From: Bacteroidota bacterium
GTDB lineage: Bacteria > Bacteroidota > Bacteroidia > Chitinophagales > Saprospiraceae
Reading direction: 5' to 3'
DNA: 57,299 nt
Assembly (NCBI GenBank): GCA_020160935.1
Contig: JAIUPL010000034.1
Location: 1-57,299 of the forward strand
Shown here: positions 43,519-52,601 of the stretch, piece by piece
How the letters are laid out: each line of letters starts with the position of its first letter
Numbering within the stretch: position 1 is the first letter of the stretch
Notes under the pieces: generated by a model
Told to the model about the DNA's origin: nothing
Seen by the model: only the letters and a program-made list of their open reading frames with translations
The model's database searches: none
Translations under genes and position numbers: made by a program

Positions 43519-45453
43519 ATGAGATATGTCCTGCCCGCATTTCTGTTTTTTGCCCTGACCTTGCAGGGGCAGGGGTTTCATGCCATTGATCAGCATTGCC
43601 TCAACACGCCCAACAGTCGCACACGCTCGGTGGCCAAACTGGCATCTCACCTTGCAAAAGCCACCTCCACGGACCTGGAAAAACTGCGCGCCATATATGC
43701 CTGGATTACGTTGCATATCGATTACGACGATCATTATGCCTCGTCCGACTTCTGGGCGACTCCGGAATACCTCGAAGAACAATCAGCCGAAAACGTGCTG
43801 CACAACCGAAGCGGGGTTTGCCAGGGCTATGCCAACCTTTTTTGTGCCCTTGCAAAGGAAATGGGCTTGCCCTGCGAGATTGTTACCGGCATTGTAAAGG
43901 AAAACAACGGCGCGGTGCCCGAACTCGGGCATGCCTGGGTAGCGGCCGCAGCCGCAGGAGAATGGTATCTTTTCGACCCGACCTGGGGCGTACCGACCCG
44001 CGGAATGAACGCATTTACCGTCAACGACACCTACTTCGCTCCGCCACCGGAAAGGTTTGTACTCAATCACCTGCCCGACGACCCCGTGTGGCAATTGCTT
44101 GGCAAACCGGTCACCGAACGATTTTTCCGAAGGGGAAATAATCAGGAGATCACCCAATACCTTTCCGAAGCGCCCGAGGTTGCATTTGCCTATTCCGACA
44201 CCTTGCGGCAATGGCTGGCTATGGACGCCACACAGCGTATGTGGCATATGGAACTTCGCATTCTGGAATTCAACGACAGCAATGAGCGGGCAGTGTTCAG
44301 CCTGGGTCAGAATTACTGGAGCTTGTTTTATGAGCAGTTTAGAGTACTCGATTCGCTGGCCGACGACAGCATTTTGCTGGATAGTATCGACCTGGATACG
44401 ACCTGGTTTCTGGGGCAGGTGGCTTTGCTGGAAAAATACCACAGCCGCGCGCGCGAACTTCTGAGCAGGCTGGAAAGCCGCGAACGCATAGCCTATGCCG
44501 AAAAATTTTATGCGCCCGCCGACGTGTCTGCCATTGCGCACAAATTGAAAGGGGCCATGTGGAGTGGTCGTTTTGAAAAAGCCCTGCACCGTTCAGCCGA
44601 ACACAGCGACAAGGATGCGTTGGATGAAATGCGCCGACTTCTGCTGCTTGCCGACAACGAGTATGCACTTTCAGAAAGCACCCTCGACTGCGGAAAAATA
44701 TACAATACCTGTCTGGAAATTTGGCACAACAGGAGCCTTTCCTACATTCAAATGGCACAACGCGAGGTAAACATGCTGGAACAAATGCTCAATGACAAAG
44801 ACGAGCGTCGTCTCCTTGTGTCCCTGTCATTGTATGCTCCCGAAATCCGGCGTTATTTCCAGATTGCAGCCGAAGAGGTACACAAGATGACACTTCGCCC
44901 GCCCGTATTTGCCTTCACCACCGAACGCCAACAATTGATACACAGCGGATTGCTCACCCTGCGTTCCTGTGAAATCAGGGCGCGGCGGGCATCCGTCATG
45001 CCGCGCCTCGAAGAAATCCTCCGCAGTCCTAATTTCCCTTTTTCAAAAGCAGATGCCATACGCCAGGAACTAAACGGCATACAGACCGATATGTACCAAT
45101 TCATGGATTCGGTAGAAAACGACGGCGCCCGGCTGGATGCAGAATTGATGCGCAATATTCTATTCAACCTGTATTATGAAACCTACTCCCTGCAGTATAA
45201 CCTCGGAACCTTGCAATACAAAAAAGCATGGACCATGTGGCAAAAAGCACGACAGAACAATACCCTCGACGCTGAAAAATCCGGTATACTGACCCTCGTC
45301 GATCAGATCATGGAAGCCGTACGCCAGTCCGGTGCAGCGCTGGATGCTGTGGAAAAGGAAGGGGTACTTTCTGCTGCACATATTGGTCAGCGGCGACAAT
45401 TAGTCGGGAAATTGGAAGAGACAGCCCGGCAATTACGGCTCTCGCTCAGGTAG
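43519..45453 (+). CDS. Transglutaminase-like domain protein, secreted
   Basis: A 644-residue secreted protein from the ATG at 43519; the extension to 43462 is not signal-like. The signal peptide is MRYVLPAFLFFALTLQGQG. A transglutaminase-like core covers about 25-165: KLRAIYAWITLHIDYDD, GVCQGYANLFCALAKEMGL, GHAWVAA and WYLFDPTWG, giving a full catalytic triad Cys101-His138-Asp153. The remaining ~480 residues are helical without recognised domains. Such proteins act as periplasmic peptidases or peptide cyclo-ligases in Bacteroidota. It starts 60 bases after the RsmF gene and likely ends that operon. Confidence 0.88.
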   Translation: MRYVLPAFLFFALTLQGQGFHAIDQHCLNTPNSRTRSVAKLASHLAKATSTDLEKLRAIYAWITLHIDYDDHYASSDFWATPEYLEEQSAENVLHNRSGVCQGYANLFCALAKEMGLPCEIVTGIVKENNGAVPELGHAWVAAAAAGEWYLFDPTWGVPTRGMNAFTVNDTYFAPPPERFVLNHLPDDPVWQLLGKPVTERFFRRGNNQEITQYLSEAPEVAFAYSDTLRQWLAMDATQRMWHMELRILEFNDSNERAVFSLGQNYWSLFYEQFRVLDSLADDSILLDSIDLDTTWFLGQVALLEKYHSRARELLSRLESRERIAYAEKFYAPADVSAIAHKLKGAMWSGRFEKALHRSAEHSDKDALDEMRRLLLLADNEYALSESTLDCGKIYNTCLEIWHNRSLSYIQMAQREVNMLEQMLNDKDERRLLVSLSLYAPEIRRYFQIAAEEVHKMTLRPPVFAFTTERQQLIHSGLLTLRSCEIRARRASVMPRLEEILRSPNFPFSKADAIRQELNGIQTDMYQFMDSVENDGARLDAELMRNILFNLYYETYSLQYNLGTLQYKKAWTMWQKARQNNTLDAEKSGILTLVDQIMEAVRQSGAALDAVEKEGVLSAAHIGQRRQLVGKLEETARQLRLSLR

Positions 45454-45465
45454 GAGCAAAAAAAA

Positions 45466-45495
45466 AACGGGTGGACTTTTACAAGCCGCCCCGTT
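45466..45495 (-). terminator. Rho-independent terminator for the minus-strand gene at 45588
   Basis: On the minus strand: AACGGGGCGG, an 11-base loop, then CCACCCGTT, followed directly by a run of eight to nine T. The stem has one small mismatch/bulge. This is a textbook intrinsic terminator about 90 bases beyond the stop of the small gene at 45588-45926. On the plus strand the run precedes the stem, so it does not terminate the transglutaminase transcript in the usual way. Confidence 0.75.
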
Positions 45496-45587
45496 AACAA
45501 CTCTCATGGTCTTCTTACATATACTTCGTAATTGCCACTCCGTCGTTCCGGAGGACAAATTATTCCTGAATTTTCGTTTTGTTCTGA

Positions 45588-45926
45588 TTAATCCTGTGCG
45601 AGCATGATTCCATGCGCTTTGCTCAGGGGATCGAGATCAATGATAAAAAAATCCTTGTAAGCCCTGATTTTGTACAACCCGGGCGACACCCTGCAGTCTT
45701 TCAAATCGAGGTTTTTTACAAGGGATATCGGCAGGTCAATGGCTTGGTCTATCCGAAAGTGTTCATGCTGAAAGAACGTTGTAATAATGTCTGCATCCAA
45801 TAAATTTTTCATGAAATAAATTCGGGCATAACCATTACTGGTACGTCGAAAAACGGCTTCAGTCTGGGGGCATTTTTTCTTCAGGGCAGCGGGGTGTACC
45901 GAGGCGGCGGCGATGTCTGCATGCAT
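45588..45926 (-). CDS. Hypothetical protein (112 aa)
   Basis: A 112-residue protein of unknown family. The N-terminal ~25 residues (HADIAAASVHPAALKKK) are followed by KCPQTEAVFRRTSNGYARIYFMKNLLDADIITTFF, and the C-terminal part reads as alternating helix and strand (RVSPGLYKIRAYKDFFIIDLDPL). An internal ATG at 45812 could also be the start. It is the only minus-strand gene among plus-strand neighbours. A strong terminator in its own orientation follows at 45466, which supports real transcription. It could be a small regulatory or accessory protein; nothing in the sequence identifies a function. Confidence 0.6.
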   Translation of the reverse strand: MHADIAAASVHPAALKKKCPQTEAVFRRTSNGYARIYFMKNLLDADIITTFFQHEHFRIDQAIDLPISLVKNLDLKDCRVSPGLYKIRAYKDFFIIDLDPLSKAHGIMLAQD

Positions 45927-46185
45927 AGGCTTGGTTGTATTAAAAGGAGTAAAAGAAAAACAGGTGTGCGATGGGGAGTTCTGGTGTTTTTGAGTTTTGG
46001 CGTTTCAGGGTGTAATGTTACAAAATACACTCAAAGGCAAAGTAGTAATAATGTGATTTTATCTGATAATCATTGCAATGCACAAAATCCCTGCTTTGCT
46101 AGCCCGCTAGGCAAAGGTGATGCAGTGTTGCCAGTGTTGTATGACAATATTTCCCAAAAACGTGACGATTCTTCCCAGCGCCACA

Positions 46186-46215
46186 GATTTGACAACTTTT
46201 CGAAGTTGTCAAATC
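46186..46215. repeat. Perfect hairpin with TTCG tetraloop
   Basis: A 13-base stem GATTTGACAACTT closes a TTCG loop at 46199-46202. It lies 125 bases before the hybrid regulator's ATG. The surrounding 413-base gap (45927-46339) shows no other clear structure or convincing gene. There is no T-run on either side long enough to call a terminator. Confidence 0.65.
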
Positions 46216-46339
46216 CATCGAAAACATACCACCCATATCGAACTATCATATTTACTTGCAATTTTTCCCTTATGTATTTACTTTCTACCTTTATCGCCCC
46301 GAAAATTTCATCAGCCGATGCTGATTCCCACTTTCTCTC

Positions 46340-49300
46340 ATGACAAAGACCCAGCATATCGTATTCTGTTTGTGGTGCTGTTGTGCGTTGTACGCACATG
46401 CGCAGTTGCCCCATATTCAAACGATTACCGTGGCAGATGGCCTATCGCAGGGTTTTATCACGACCATGCTCCAGGACAGCCGGGGCTTCATGTGGTTTGG
46501 CACACTCGATGGATTGAACCGATACGATGGATACAGCATTTGGCGCTACAACTACCGGCCGTTCGATCCCTATTCGCTGACAGGCTCGGCATATATCACC
46601 CAGATTACGGAAAGCCGTGACGGCCTCTTATGGATCGGAACGGATGAGGTATTATATATTTTCGATCCCGCAACGGAGCGTTTTTTTAACATAAACCAGC
46701 AGGTGAAAAACCTGCCGCGGGCCGCTATTGTGCAGATTGCGATGGACGACGTGGGCAACCTGATCGTTCACATGCCCAATCAGGAAGACCCCCTTGGGCT
46801 GTACCGCATTCAGGTGCCAGCCGGAATGGATCGGCAACTTCGATTTGGTGCAGAACCTCTGGCCGGTATGACTGCCGAGCACCTGACTTTACCGCCGGAT
46901 GCCACCTTGCCGGTGGTGCTGGACGATTGCATCCGTGATACCATTCTTCTGGTGCGCGACCAAAATGGCAAAGGATATAAATTCGTACCGGGCACCTCCG
47001 GTTTTGTGGCGGTCGATCTGATGCAGTGGAATGTGGCGGAAGAAACCATTCTCTGGGGAAAAAATTACGGCGTGTTTTTCCGTTACAAACGCCCCGATGG
47101 GCAATACGCCCCGCTGGTGCCCAACCGGCTCAGGAGACTGATACGGCTGAAAGACGGGAGCGCTATTACCACCTCGGGCGTCGGCAACACCTTGTACGCG
47201 TTTTCTCCGAAACAGGTGTTGCAGAGTCCGGAACCCATCCTTCCCAATGGCCCGAAAAGGAAAGATTTCCTTCCGTGGATGGAACTCCCACATTCCATCA
47301 GTGTGATATTGCAGGACCGTTCCGATGTGATCTGGGCTGGTACGGGCGGGCATGGCCTTTGTAAAGTCAATCTTCGCAATCTCGCATTTCACCATTATTT
47401 GCCGGGCGCTTCTGTTTATAATTTCCGGGAAATGCCGGATGGCCGAATCTGGATGGGAAAGTTTTTTCCCAACCACCTGTTCAATATCCGGAGCGGCCAA
47501 CTGGAGCCGGCGCCCTGGGCCGCCTATTTTAAAACCGAATATCCTTACAACGTATTAACGGATCGTGCAGGAAACACCTGGTTCACCAGTTGCGGCAAGT
47601 TGAATGCTGAAGTGGGTAGCATTTTGTTTCGCGAAAAAACAACCGGAAAAATGCATCGGATTGCCCGACTTCCCATTTTCAGGGAGTTAGTGGTCGAACA
47701 AATTATGGAAGATCGGCATTCCAACATCTGGGTGGCCGCACACAATGGTTATCTCTTCCGCTGTCAGGCAAAAGACTTCAAAGTGGAACGGTTCGACTAC
47801 ACACATGTTTTCCCTGAAAACTACCTGAACCTCACTGCCAATGCCATACTGGAAGACTCTGAAGATGATCAGATATGGATCGGCACCAGTGGAGGACTTG
47901 TCAAGGCAAGCATCCCGAAAAAAGGAGAAGCACCTGTTTTTCGCTTGCTGGAATATCGTTCCGACAAATCCACTGTACTCAACTGGAATTCGATACTATG
48001 CCTGTACCAAAACCCGCAGGAGCCCCATCTGATATGGTTGGGCACGCGTGGAGGAGGGCTCAATTGTTATGATAAAAACACCGGATTTTTCAGGGTTTAC
48101 ACGACTGAAAATGGCCTGGCCGACAATGTGGTGTACGGCATTGTACCAGATTCGGAAGGGCATTTGTGGTGCAGTACCAACCGCGGCATATCGCGCTTTC
48201 AGCCCGGAAAAGAGGTTTTTGTCAATTACTATGCAAGCGACGGCTTGCAGGACAATGAATTTAACACGGGTGCTTTTCTCAAAAACCGCGAAGGAAAACT
48301 GTTATTCGGAGGTGTAAATGGTCTTACCGTTTTTGACCCTGCGCAGATACAAATCAACCAGACCCCGCCCCCCGTTGCCATCACCATGGTAAAAGTACGC
48401 GGCAACCCGCTGCTGCCGGCCCGGGCAGATTCACCGTTGCAGTTTGCACCGTATTTCAAACAGGAACTTCGCCTGCCTTTTTATGAAAACAATGTAACGT
48501 TTGAATTTGCTGCGCTCGACTTCGCCAACCCCGCTACCAACCGGTACCGATACCTCATGAAGGGGATCGACCGCGACTGGATATATTCCGGAACTACCCA
48601 TTTTGCCAATTATGCCAGCCTGCCTCCAGGCAGATATGAATTTCAGGTGCAGGGTGCTACCGCTGATGGTGAATGGAATCCGGAAAGCGCAGTGTTTCAA
48701 CTGATTATTTCCCCGCCCTGGTACCGTAGCAGTATGGCCTATGTCCTGTATTTTTTACTGGTGATAGCAGGAATTTGGGGTTTTATCAAATTGCGCGAAC
48801 AACGGCTTCGTGAATATCACCTGCTTCAACTCAAAAACCGGGAATCGGAACGCCTGCAGGAACTGGATATGTTCAAAAACAGGCTTTTTGCCAATATTTC
48901 ACATGAATTCCGTACCCCGTTGACCCTCATACTCGGGCTGGCTGAACGACTGAAAAAAGGCGAGCCGGCCGAGGAGGCAGTGCAGTCGGCAGCGCGCATC
49001 ATCAACCAGGGTAACAACCTGCTCGAACTGGTCAATCAGGTACTGGACCTCGCCAAACTGGAATCACAGGATCTGACGCTGCAACCGGTGCAGGGCGACT
49101 TGTGCTCATTTTTCCGTTTTCATGCATCCTCTTTTCAATCGCTGGCGGCCTCCAACAACATCCATTTACAGATCAAAACAGCGCCTTCTGTCCTGGTGAT
49201 GGATTTTGACCCTCAGCGATTCAGGCAAATCCTCAACAACCTCCTGTCGAATGCCTTGCGGCATACGCCTTCAAGTGGCAACATCGTAGCCAGTTTGATT

Positions 49301-50404
49301 CAACAAGATGAAGGGCACGTAGAACTGAAAGTAACGGATTCCGGCGAAGGCATTTCCCCGGAAGATATGCCATATATTTTCGATCGTTTTTACCAGGGGC
49401 GTTCCTCGACGCATCCGCAAAGAACCGGTGGCATCGGACTGGCGCTCACTCGCGAACTGGTGTTGCTGGCTGGCGGCGAAATTCATGTTTCGAGTACCCT
49501 CGGACAGGGTTCAGTTTTCAGGGTGGTACTGCCCATCACCAATACATCGGAAGGGCTCACTGCAGGCCTGGCTGTATCCGCTACGGGAGATGCCCCAACG
49601 GTTTATTCGATCAATACGGCCTCTCCCGACGCACCTCTTTTACTAATCGTGGAAGACAACCCCGACGTAAGCGATTTTCTAAAATCCTGCCTTTGCAAGC
49701 ATTACCAATTGCTGTTTGCAGCCAACGGGGAGGAAGGTATCCGGATGGCATTCGAACATATTCCCGACATCATCCTGTCGGATGTGATGATGCCCGGAAA
49801 AAATGGCTATGAGGTCATTCAAACACTTAAAAACGACCCAAGAACCAGCCATGTTCCCATTGTGCTGCTCACCGCACGGGCACAATCGGAAGACAGGCTG
49901 AGTGGCCTGCGGTATGGCGCCATTGCCTACCTCACCAAACCCTTTCTGGAGGAAGAATTGTTGCTGGTATTACGCAACCAGATCAACAACCAGCAAGTCT
50001 GGAAAAAACGTTATTCCAGTTTCGTACAGGAAAACCCGCGCGCCTATGAAACCGTTGCGGAGACGAACGAATCGGCCTTTAAAAAGGAAGACGAGTTTAT
50101 GGAAAAACTGTACCTCATCTTTGAAGAAAACTATGCGGACGAGCACTTTCACCTAGAACAACTGTGTCGACTCGCAGGCATGAGCAGTTCGCAATTGCAC
50201 CGCAAACTGGCTGCTCTGACCGATCAATCTGCCATGCAACTACTGCGCAATTTCCGCCTGCACAAAGCCCGAGAACTCTTGCTCCAGCGCCCGGGTATAC
50301 AGGTCAGCGAAGTAGCATTGCTGGCAGGTTTTAACAATGCCGCACATTTTTCAAGACTTTTTTCGAAAACGTACGGCATGCCGCCTTCGGCAGTGAAAAA
50401 GTGA
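46340..50404 (+). CDS. Hybrid two-component system regulator (HTCS) with periplasmic propeller, kinase, receiver and AraC output
   Basis: A 1,354-residue sensor-regulator with a signal peptide (HIVFCLWCCCALYAHAQ). Reg_prop repeats cover about 25-700 (DSRGFMWFGTLDGLNRYDGY, DGLLWIGTDEVLY), with a Y_Y_Y domain (~735-800) and one membrane helix (YVLYFLLVIAGIWGF). HisKA follows with His855 (SHEFRTP), then HATPase_c (TDSGEGISPEDM, GGIGLALTREL), a receiver with Asp1148 (SDVMMPGKNG), and a C-terminal AraC helix-turn-helix (MSSSQLHRKLAALTD, VSEVALLAGFNNAAHFSRLF). It is the second HTCS of the window and likewise lacks an adjacent SusC/SusD or glycan-degrading locus. An unrecognised protein gene begins 49 bases downstream. 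Confidence 0.95.
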   Translation: MTKTQHIVFCLWCCCALYAHAQLPHIQTITVADGLSQGFITTMLQDSRGFMWFGTLDGLNRYDGYSIWRYNYRPFDPYSLTGSAYITQITESRDGLLWIGTDEVLYIFDPATERFFNINQQVKNLPRAAIVQIAMDDVGNLIVHMPNQEDPLGLYRIQVPAGMDRQLRFGAEPLAGMTAEHLTLPPDATLPVVLDDCIRDTILLVRDQNGKGYKFVPGTSGFVAVDLMQWNVAEETILWGKNYGVFFRYKRPDGQYAPLVPNRLRRLIRLKDGSAITTSGVGNTLYAFSPKQVLQSPEPILPNGPKRKDFLPWMELPHSISVILQDRSDVIWAGTGGHGLCKVNLRNLAFHHYLPGASVYNFREMPDGRIWMGKFFPNHLFNIRSGQLEPAPWAAYFKTEYPYNVLTDRAGNTWFTSCGKLNAEVGSILFREKTTGKMHRIARLPIFRELVVEQIMEDRHSNIWVAAHNGYLFRCQAKDFKVERFDYTHVFPENYLNLTANAILEDSEDDQIWIGTSGGLVKASIPKKGEAPVFRLLEYRSDKSTVLNWNSILCLYQNPQEPHLIWLGTRGGGLNCYDKNTGFFRVYTTENGLADNVVYGIVPDSEGHLWCSTNRGISRFQPGKEVFVNYYASDGLQDNEFNTGAFLKNREGKLLFGGVNGLTVFDPAQIQINQTPPPVAITMVKVRGNPLLPARADSPLQFAPYFKQELRLPFYENNVTFEFAALDFANPATNRYRYLMKGIDRDWIYSGTTHFANYASLPPGRYEFQVQGATADGEWNPESAVFQLIISPPWYRSSMAYVLYFLLVIAGIWGFIKLREQRLREYHLLQLKNRESERLQELDMFKNRLFANISHEFRTPLTLILGLAERLKKGEPAEEAVQSAARIINQGNNLLELVNQVLDLAKLESQDLTLQPVQGDLCSFFRFHASSFQSLAASNNIHLQIKTAPSVLVMDFDPQRFRQILNNLLSNALRHTPSSGNIVASLIQQDEGHVELKVTDSGEGISPEDMPYIFDRFYQGRSSTHPQRTGGIGLALTRELVLLAGGEIHVSSTLGQGSVFRVVLPITNTSEGLTAGLAVSATGDAPTVYSINTASPDAPLLLIVEDNPDVSDFLKSCLCKHYQLLFAANGEEGIRMAFEHIPDIILSDVMMPGKNGYEVIQTLKNDPRTSHVPIVLLTARAQSEDRLSGLRYGAIAYLTKPFLEEELLLVLRNQINNQQVWKKRYSSFVQENPRAYETVAETNESAFKKEDEFMEKLYLIFEENYADEHFHLEQLCRLAGMSSSQLHRKLAALTDQSAMQLLRNFRLHKARELLLQRPGIQVSEVALLAGFNNAAHFSRLFSKTYGMPPSAVKK

Positions 50405-50453
50405 AGGAGAATGACTATTTTTGAGCGTTTTTAATCATTGCTACACGCTCATT

Positions 50454-51407
50454 ATGCCCATCCTTGCACATACCGCCACGACCGATCGTGCGCTCATCAA
50501 AAACACTTTCCTGCCCTTTGCTTGCCCGGAATACGTGGCGGGTATGCTCATCGGAGACGACCTCGACAGCCTATTATCGGCCATGTACCTGCATCGCTTG
50601 TTCGGCTGGCCTGTCGTGGCCGTTTATTGCAGGTACACGCAACTGTGGTACAATGGCTCTGATAAGGATTTCATACACCTCCTGCATTCGGGCCGTCTGA
50701 TAGCGGTCGACCTCGACATCAACCATGCAGCGGTGCCGAGTCTGGGGCACCATATCATTGCCTGGGGCAATTCCGACGTGCTTCCCGGGCATACCCATAC
50801 CCTCAATCCAAACAGCCTGCGCGGACTGTGCGCCACCCATGGTTTCAAACAGAAATACCCGCTGGCTACCATTCATCTGCTGCGCTGGCTATGGGAAACG
50901 GCTTCGGAATGCCCTGGCGCGGAATGGCTGACCTGGCTAGCCGATTCGGCATTTATAAATGCACAGCGCTACCACGCCAATGTGGTGGAATGGGTGCAGC
51001 AATACCTGTCGCTTCCAGCGTTTCTGGAAGTTTTGCCGGCTTTGCAAAGCCTTGAATTTGAAACAGATATTCAACAAAACGTTTTGGCGCCCCTTTCAGT
51101 CAACCCGCTCGCGCGAAAACGCGCGTCGTCGTACCGTTCGCGACACTTGGGGATCAACGGGTTTCAATGCCAGTTTGAACACCCTGTTCGCCAGAACAGA
51201 CATATTCAGGAACTACTGGACACCCTTGCACGAATCAGTGGCTGGCCTCGTCTACCATTCCCGGTCTCATTTGATCATTTTATTAAAGGCAATCGGAGAG
51301 AAATTACGGTGATGAATGATTTTTCCCTGGATGACTGGCTCGACCAAAACGATGTGTTCTCCTATGCATTCACCTTTCGGAACAGGCTGAATTACACCGT
51401 TTTATGA
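50454..51407 (+). CDS. Hypothetical protein with DHH-phosphoesterase-like motifs
   Basis: A 317-residue cytoplasmic protein without signal or membrane segments; the ATG at 50454 is chosen over a TTG at 50421. The N-terminal half has an aspartate-rich pattern: GDDLDSLLSAMYLHRLFGW (Asp35, Asp36, Asp38), VDLDINH (85-91) and LGHH (97-100), then NPNSLRGL. The order and spacing recall the D-x-D and DHH metal-binding motifs of DHH-family phosphoesterases, although the exact DHH triplet is absent. The C-terminal half is helical. I do not recognise a named family. It is convergent with the aspartoacylase gene, 2 bases between stops. Confidence 0.65.
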   Translation: MPILAHTATTDRALIKNTFLPFACPEYVAGMLIGDDLDSLLSAMYLHRLFGWPVVAVYCRYTQLWYNGSDKDFIHLLHSGRLIAVDLDINHAAVPSLGHHIIAWGNSDVLPGHTHTLNPNSLRGLCATHGFKQKYPLATIHLLRWLWETASECPGAEWLTWLADSAFINAQRYHANVVEWVQQYLSLPAFLEVLPALQSLEFETDIQQNVLAPLSVNPLARKRASSYRSRHLGINGFQCQFEHPVRQNRHIQELLDTLARISGWPRLPFPVSFDHFIKGNRREITVMNDFSLDDWLDQNDVFSYAFTFRNRLNYTVL

Positions 51408-51409
51408 GG

Positions 51410-52339
51410 TCATTGTACGATAAAAAAACCATCAGAACCTTTTACCTGGTACAAAGGCATGAGAATCATACCATCGAGTGGAGAAAGTACCGGGCCACGC
51501 ACATCATCGGCCAGGTGTTCTCCTTTTTTTACCGACTGAAAATTGAGATAGCCCGGCCGCATTCTGAATGCATCATCGGGGCCTATATGGTGTACGTAGC
51601 GCAGTATGACAACGGGGGGGAACTGGGTCGAAAAGCGGCGGAGCATTTGTTCTTCTTCCGTATGCAACACGCCCGGGTGGATGCAACCGGCGGCACGCAG
51701 GCAACTGATCGTGGCTACAACAGATCGATGCACAGATTGAGGATCTTCGTGCTGTCCTGCTTCAAAAGCCACTGCAGAAACCCTGGCAGGAGCGGTTTTG
51801 AAATGCCCTGCTGCGGCAAATTTTAGCAATGGGCCTTCAATACTATCCTGAAGGCGCAGGATAACAGGCACATACAGTTCGCGGGCAAGGGCCAGGCTTC
51901 CGGTTTCATCGGTGGGTATGCTGAAAATGCCTCCATCGGCCGATGTGGTATGCAGGTCAAGAAAAACAATTTCATTGGCAGGGAATCGATCGATTTCCAA
52001 GCGAACCGCTTCGAAAATTTCCACTACCTCCAGAGGCTCTGCACACAGGCTTTCTTTGTCCTGTTGCAGCCAGGATTGTACCTCTGCAAGGTTCCAGATT
52101 CGGTTCAGGTCTTTTTCCAGAAAACGCATGCTGCTTTGAAACCCCTGCAGGTTACCCACGAATGCTACCAGTTTGCCATTGAACCTGAAAGAAGGATCGC
52201 GTTGCTTTTCCTTTTCGAGCATTTGAATGGCTCTGCCAAGTGCATCCACGCCTGCCGGCTCGTTTCCATGTAATGCCCCGAAAGCCAGCACCAGCGGGCC
52301 GGGAAGTTTGCCGCCAAACTCGCCTATTTTTCTGTTCAT
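51410..52339 (-). CDS. Succinylglutamate desuccinylase/aspartoacylase family metallopeptidase
   Basis: A 309-residue zinc carboxypeptidase-like enzyme of the M14 superfamily. The ATG at 52339 is chosen; the upstream ORF to 52468 has no coding character. Zinc ligands are visible: His24 and Glu27 in GALHGNEPAG, and His130 in LDLHTTSADGG. A glutamate in the VAFEAGQHED segment fits the catalytic Glu. ASTE/aspartoacylase enzymes release acids from N-acyl amino acids such as N-succinylglutamate or N-acetylaspartate. No arginine-catabolic genes surround it, so the substrate is uncertain. Confidence 0.88.
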   Translation of the reverse strand: MNRKIGEFGGKLPGPLVLAFGALHGNEPAGVDALGRAIQMLEKEKQRDPSFRFNGKLVAFVGNLQGFQSSMRFLEKDLNRIWNLAEVQSWLQQDKESLCAEPLEVVEIFEAVRLEIDRFPANEIVFLDLHTTSADGGIFSIPTDETGSLALARELYVPVILRLQDSIEGPLLKFAAAGHFKTAPARVSAVAFEAGQHEDPQSVHRSVVATISCLRAAGCIHPGVLHTEEEQMLRRFSTQFPPVVILRYVHHIGPDDAFRMRPGYLNFQSVKKGEHLADDVRGPVLSPLDGMILMPLYQVKGSDGFFIVQ

Positions 52340-52601
52340 ACGAGTAAAAAAGATCAGGAAACATCCATAATTGTAAGTATCGTTCCGGATGGGAGACCCG
52401 AAGAAACGGATTTTATGGCTTGCAGCACACTTTTGTTGATCTCTTTGAAACAGGAGTACGCTACGCATGGTATCCCTTGTTTCCTTCGGGGTTTATTTTT
52501 TTTTAAAACCACAAAGGACACCAGGGACACAAAGCGTAGCGTGTACAAACTATTTTCGGATGGCTATGGAAGGACGCGACGAAAAAATCCTGAACACTCT
52601 C

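Noticed and set aside
45894-46343. 149-codon plus-strand frame with a lipobox-like GVSGC segment ahead of the hybrid regulator
   Set aside because: The signal-like stretch is short and internal, the rest is low in structure, and the frame overlaps the stem-loop and the minus-strand small gene. It is probably chance.
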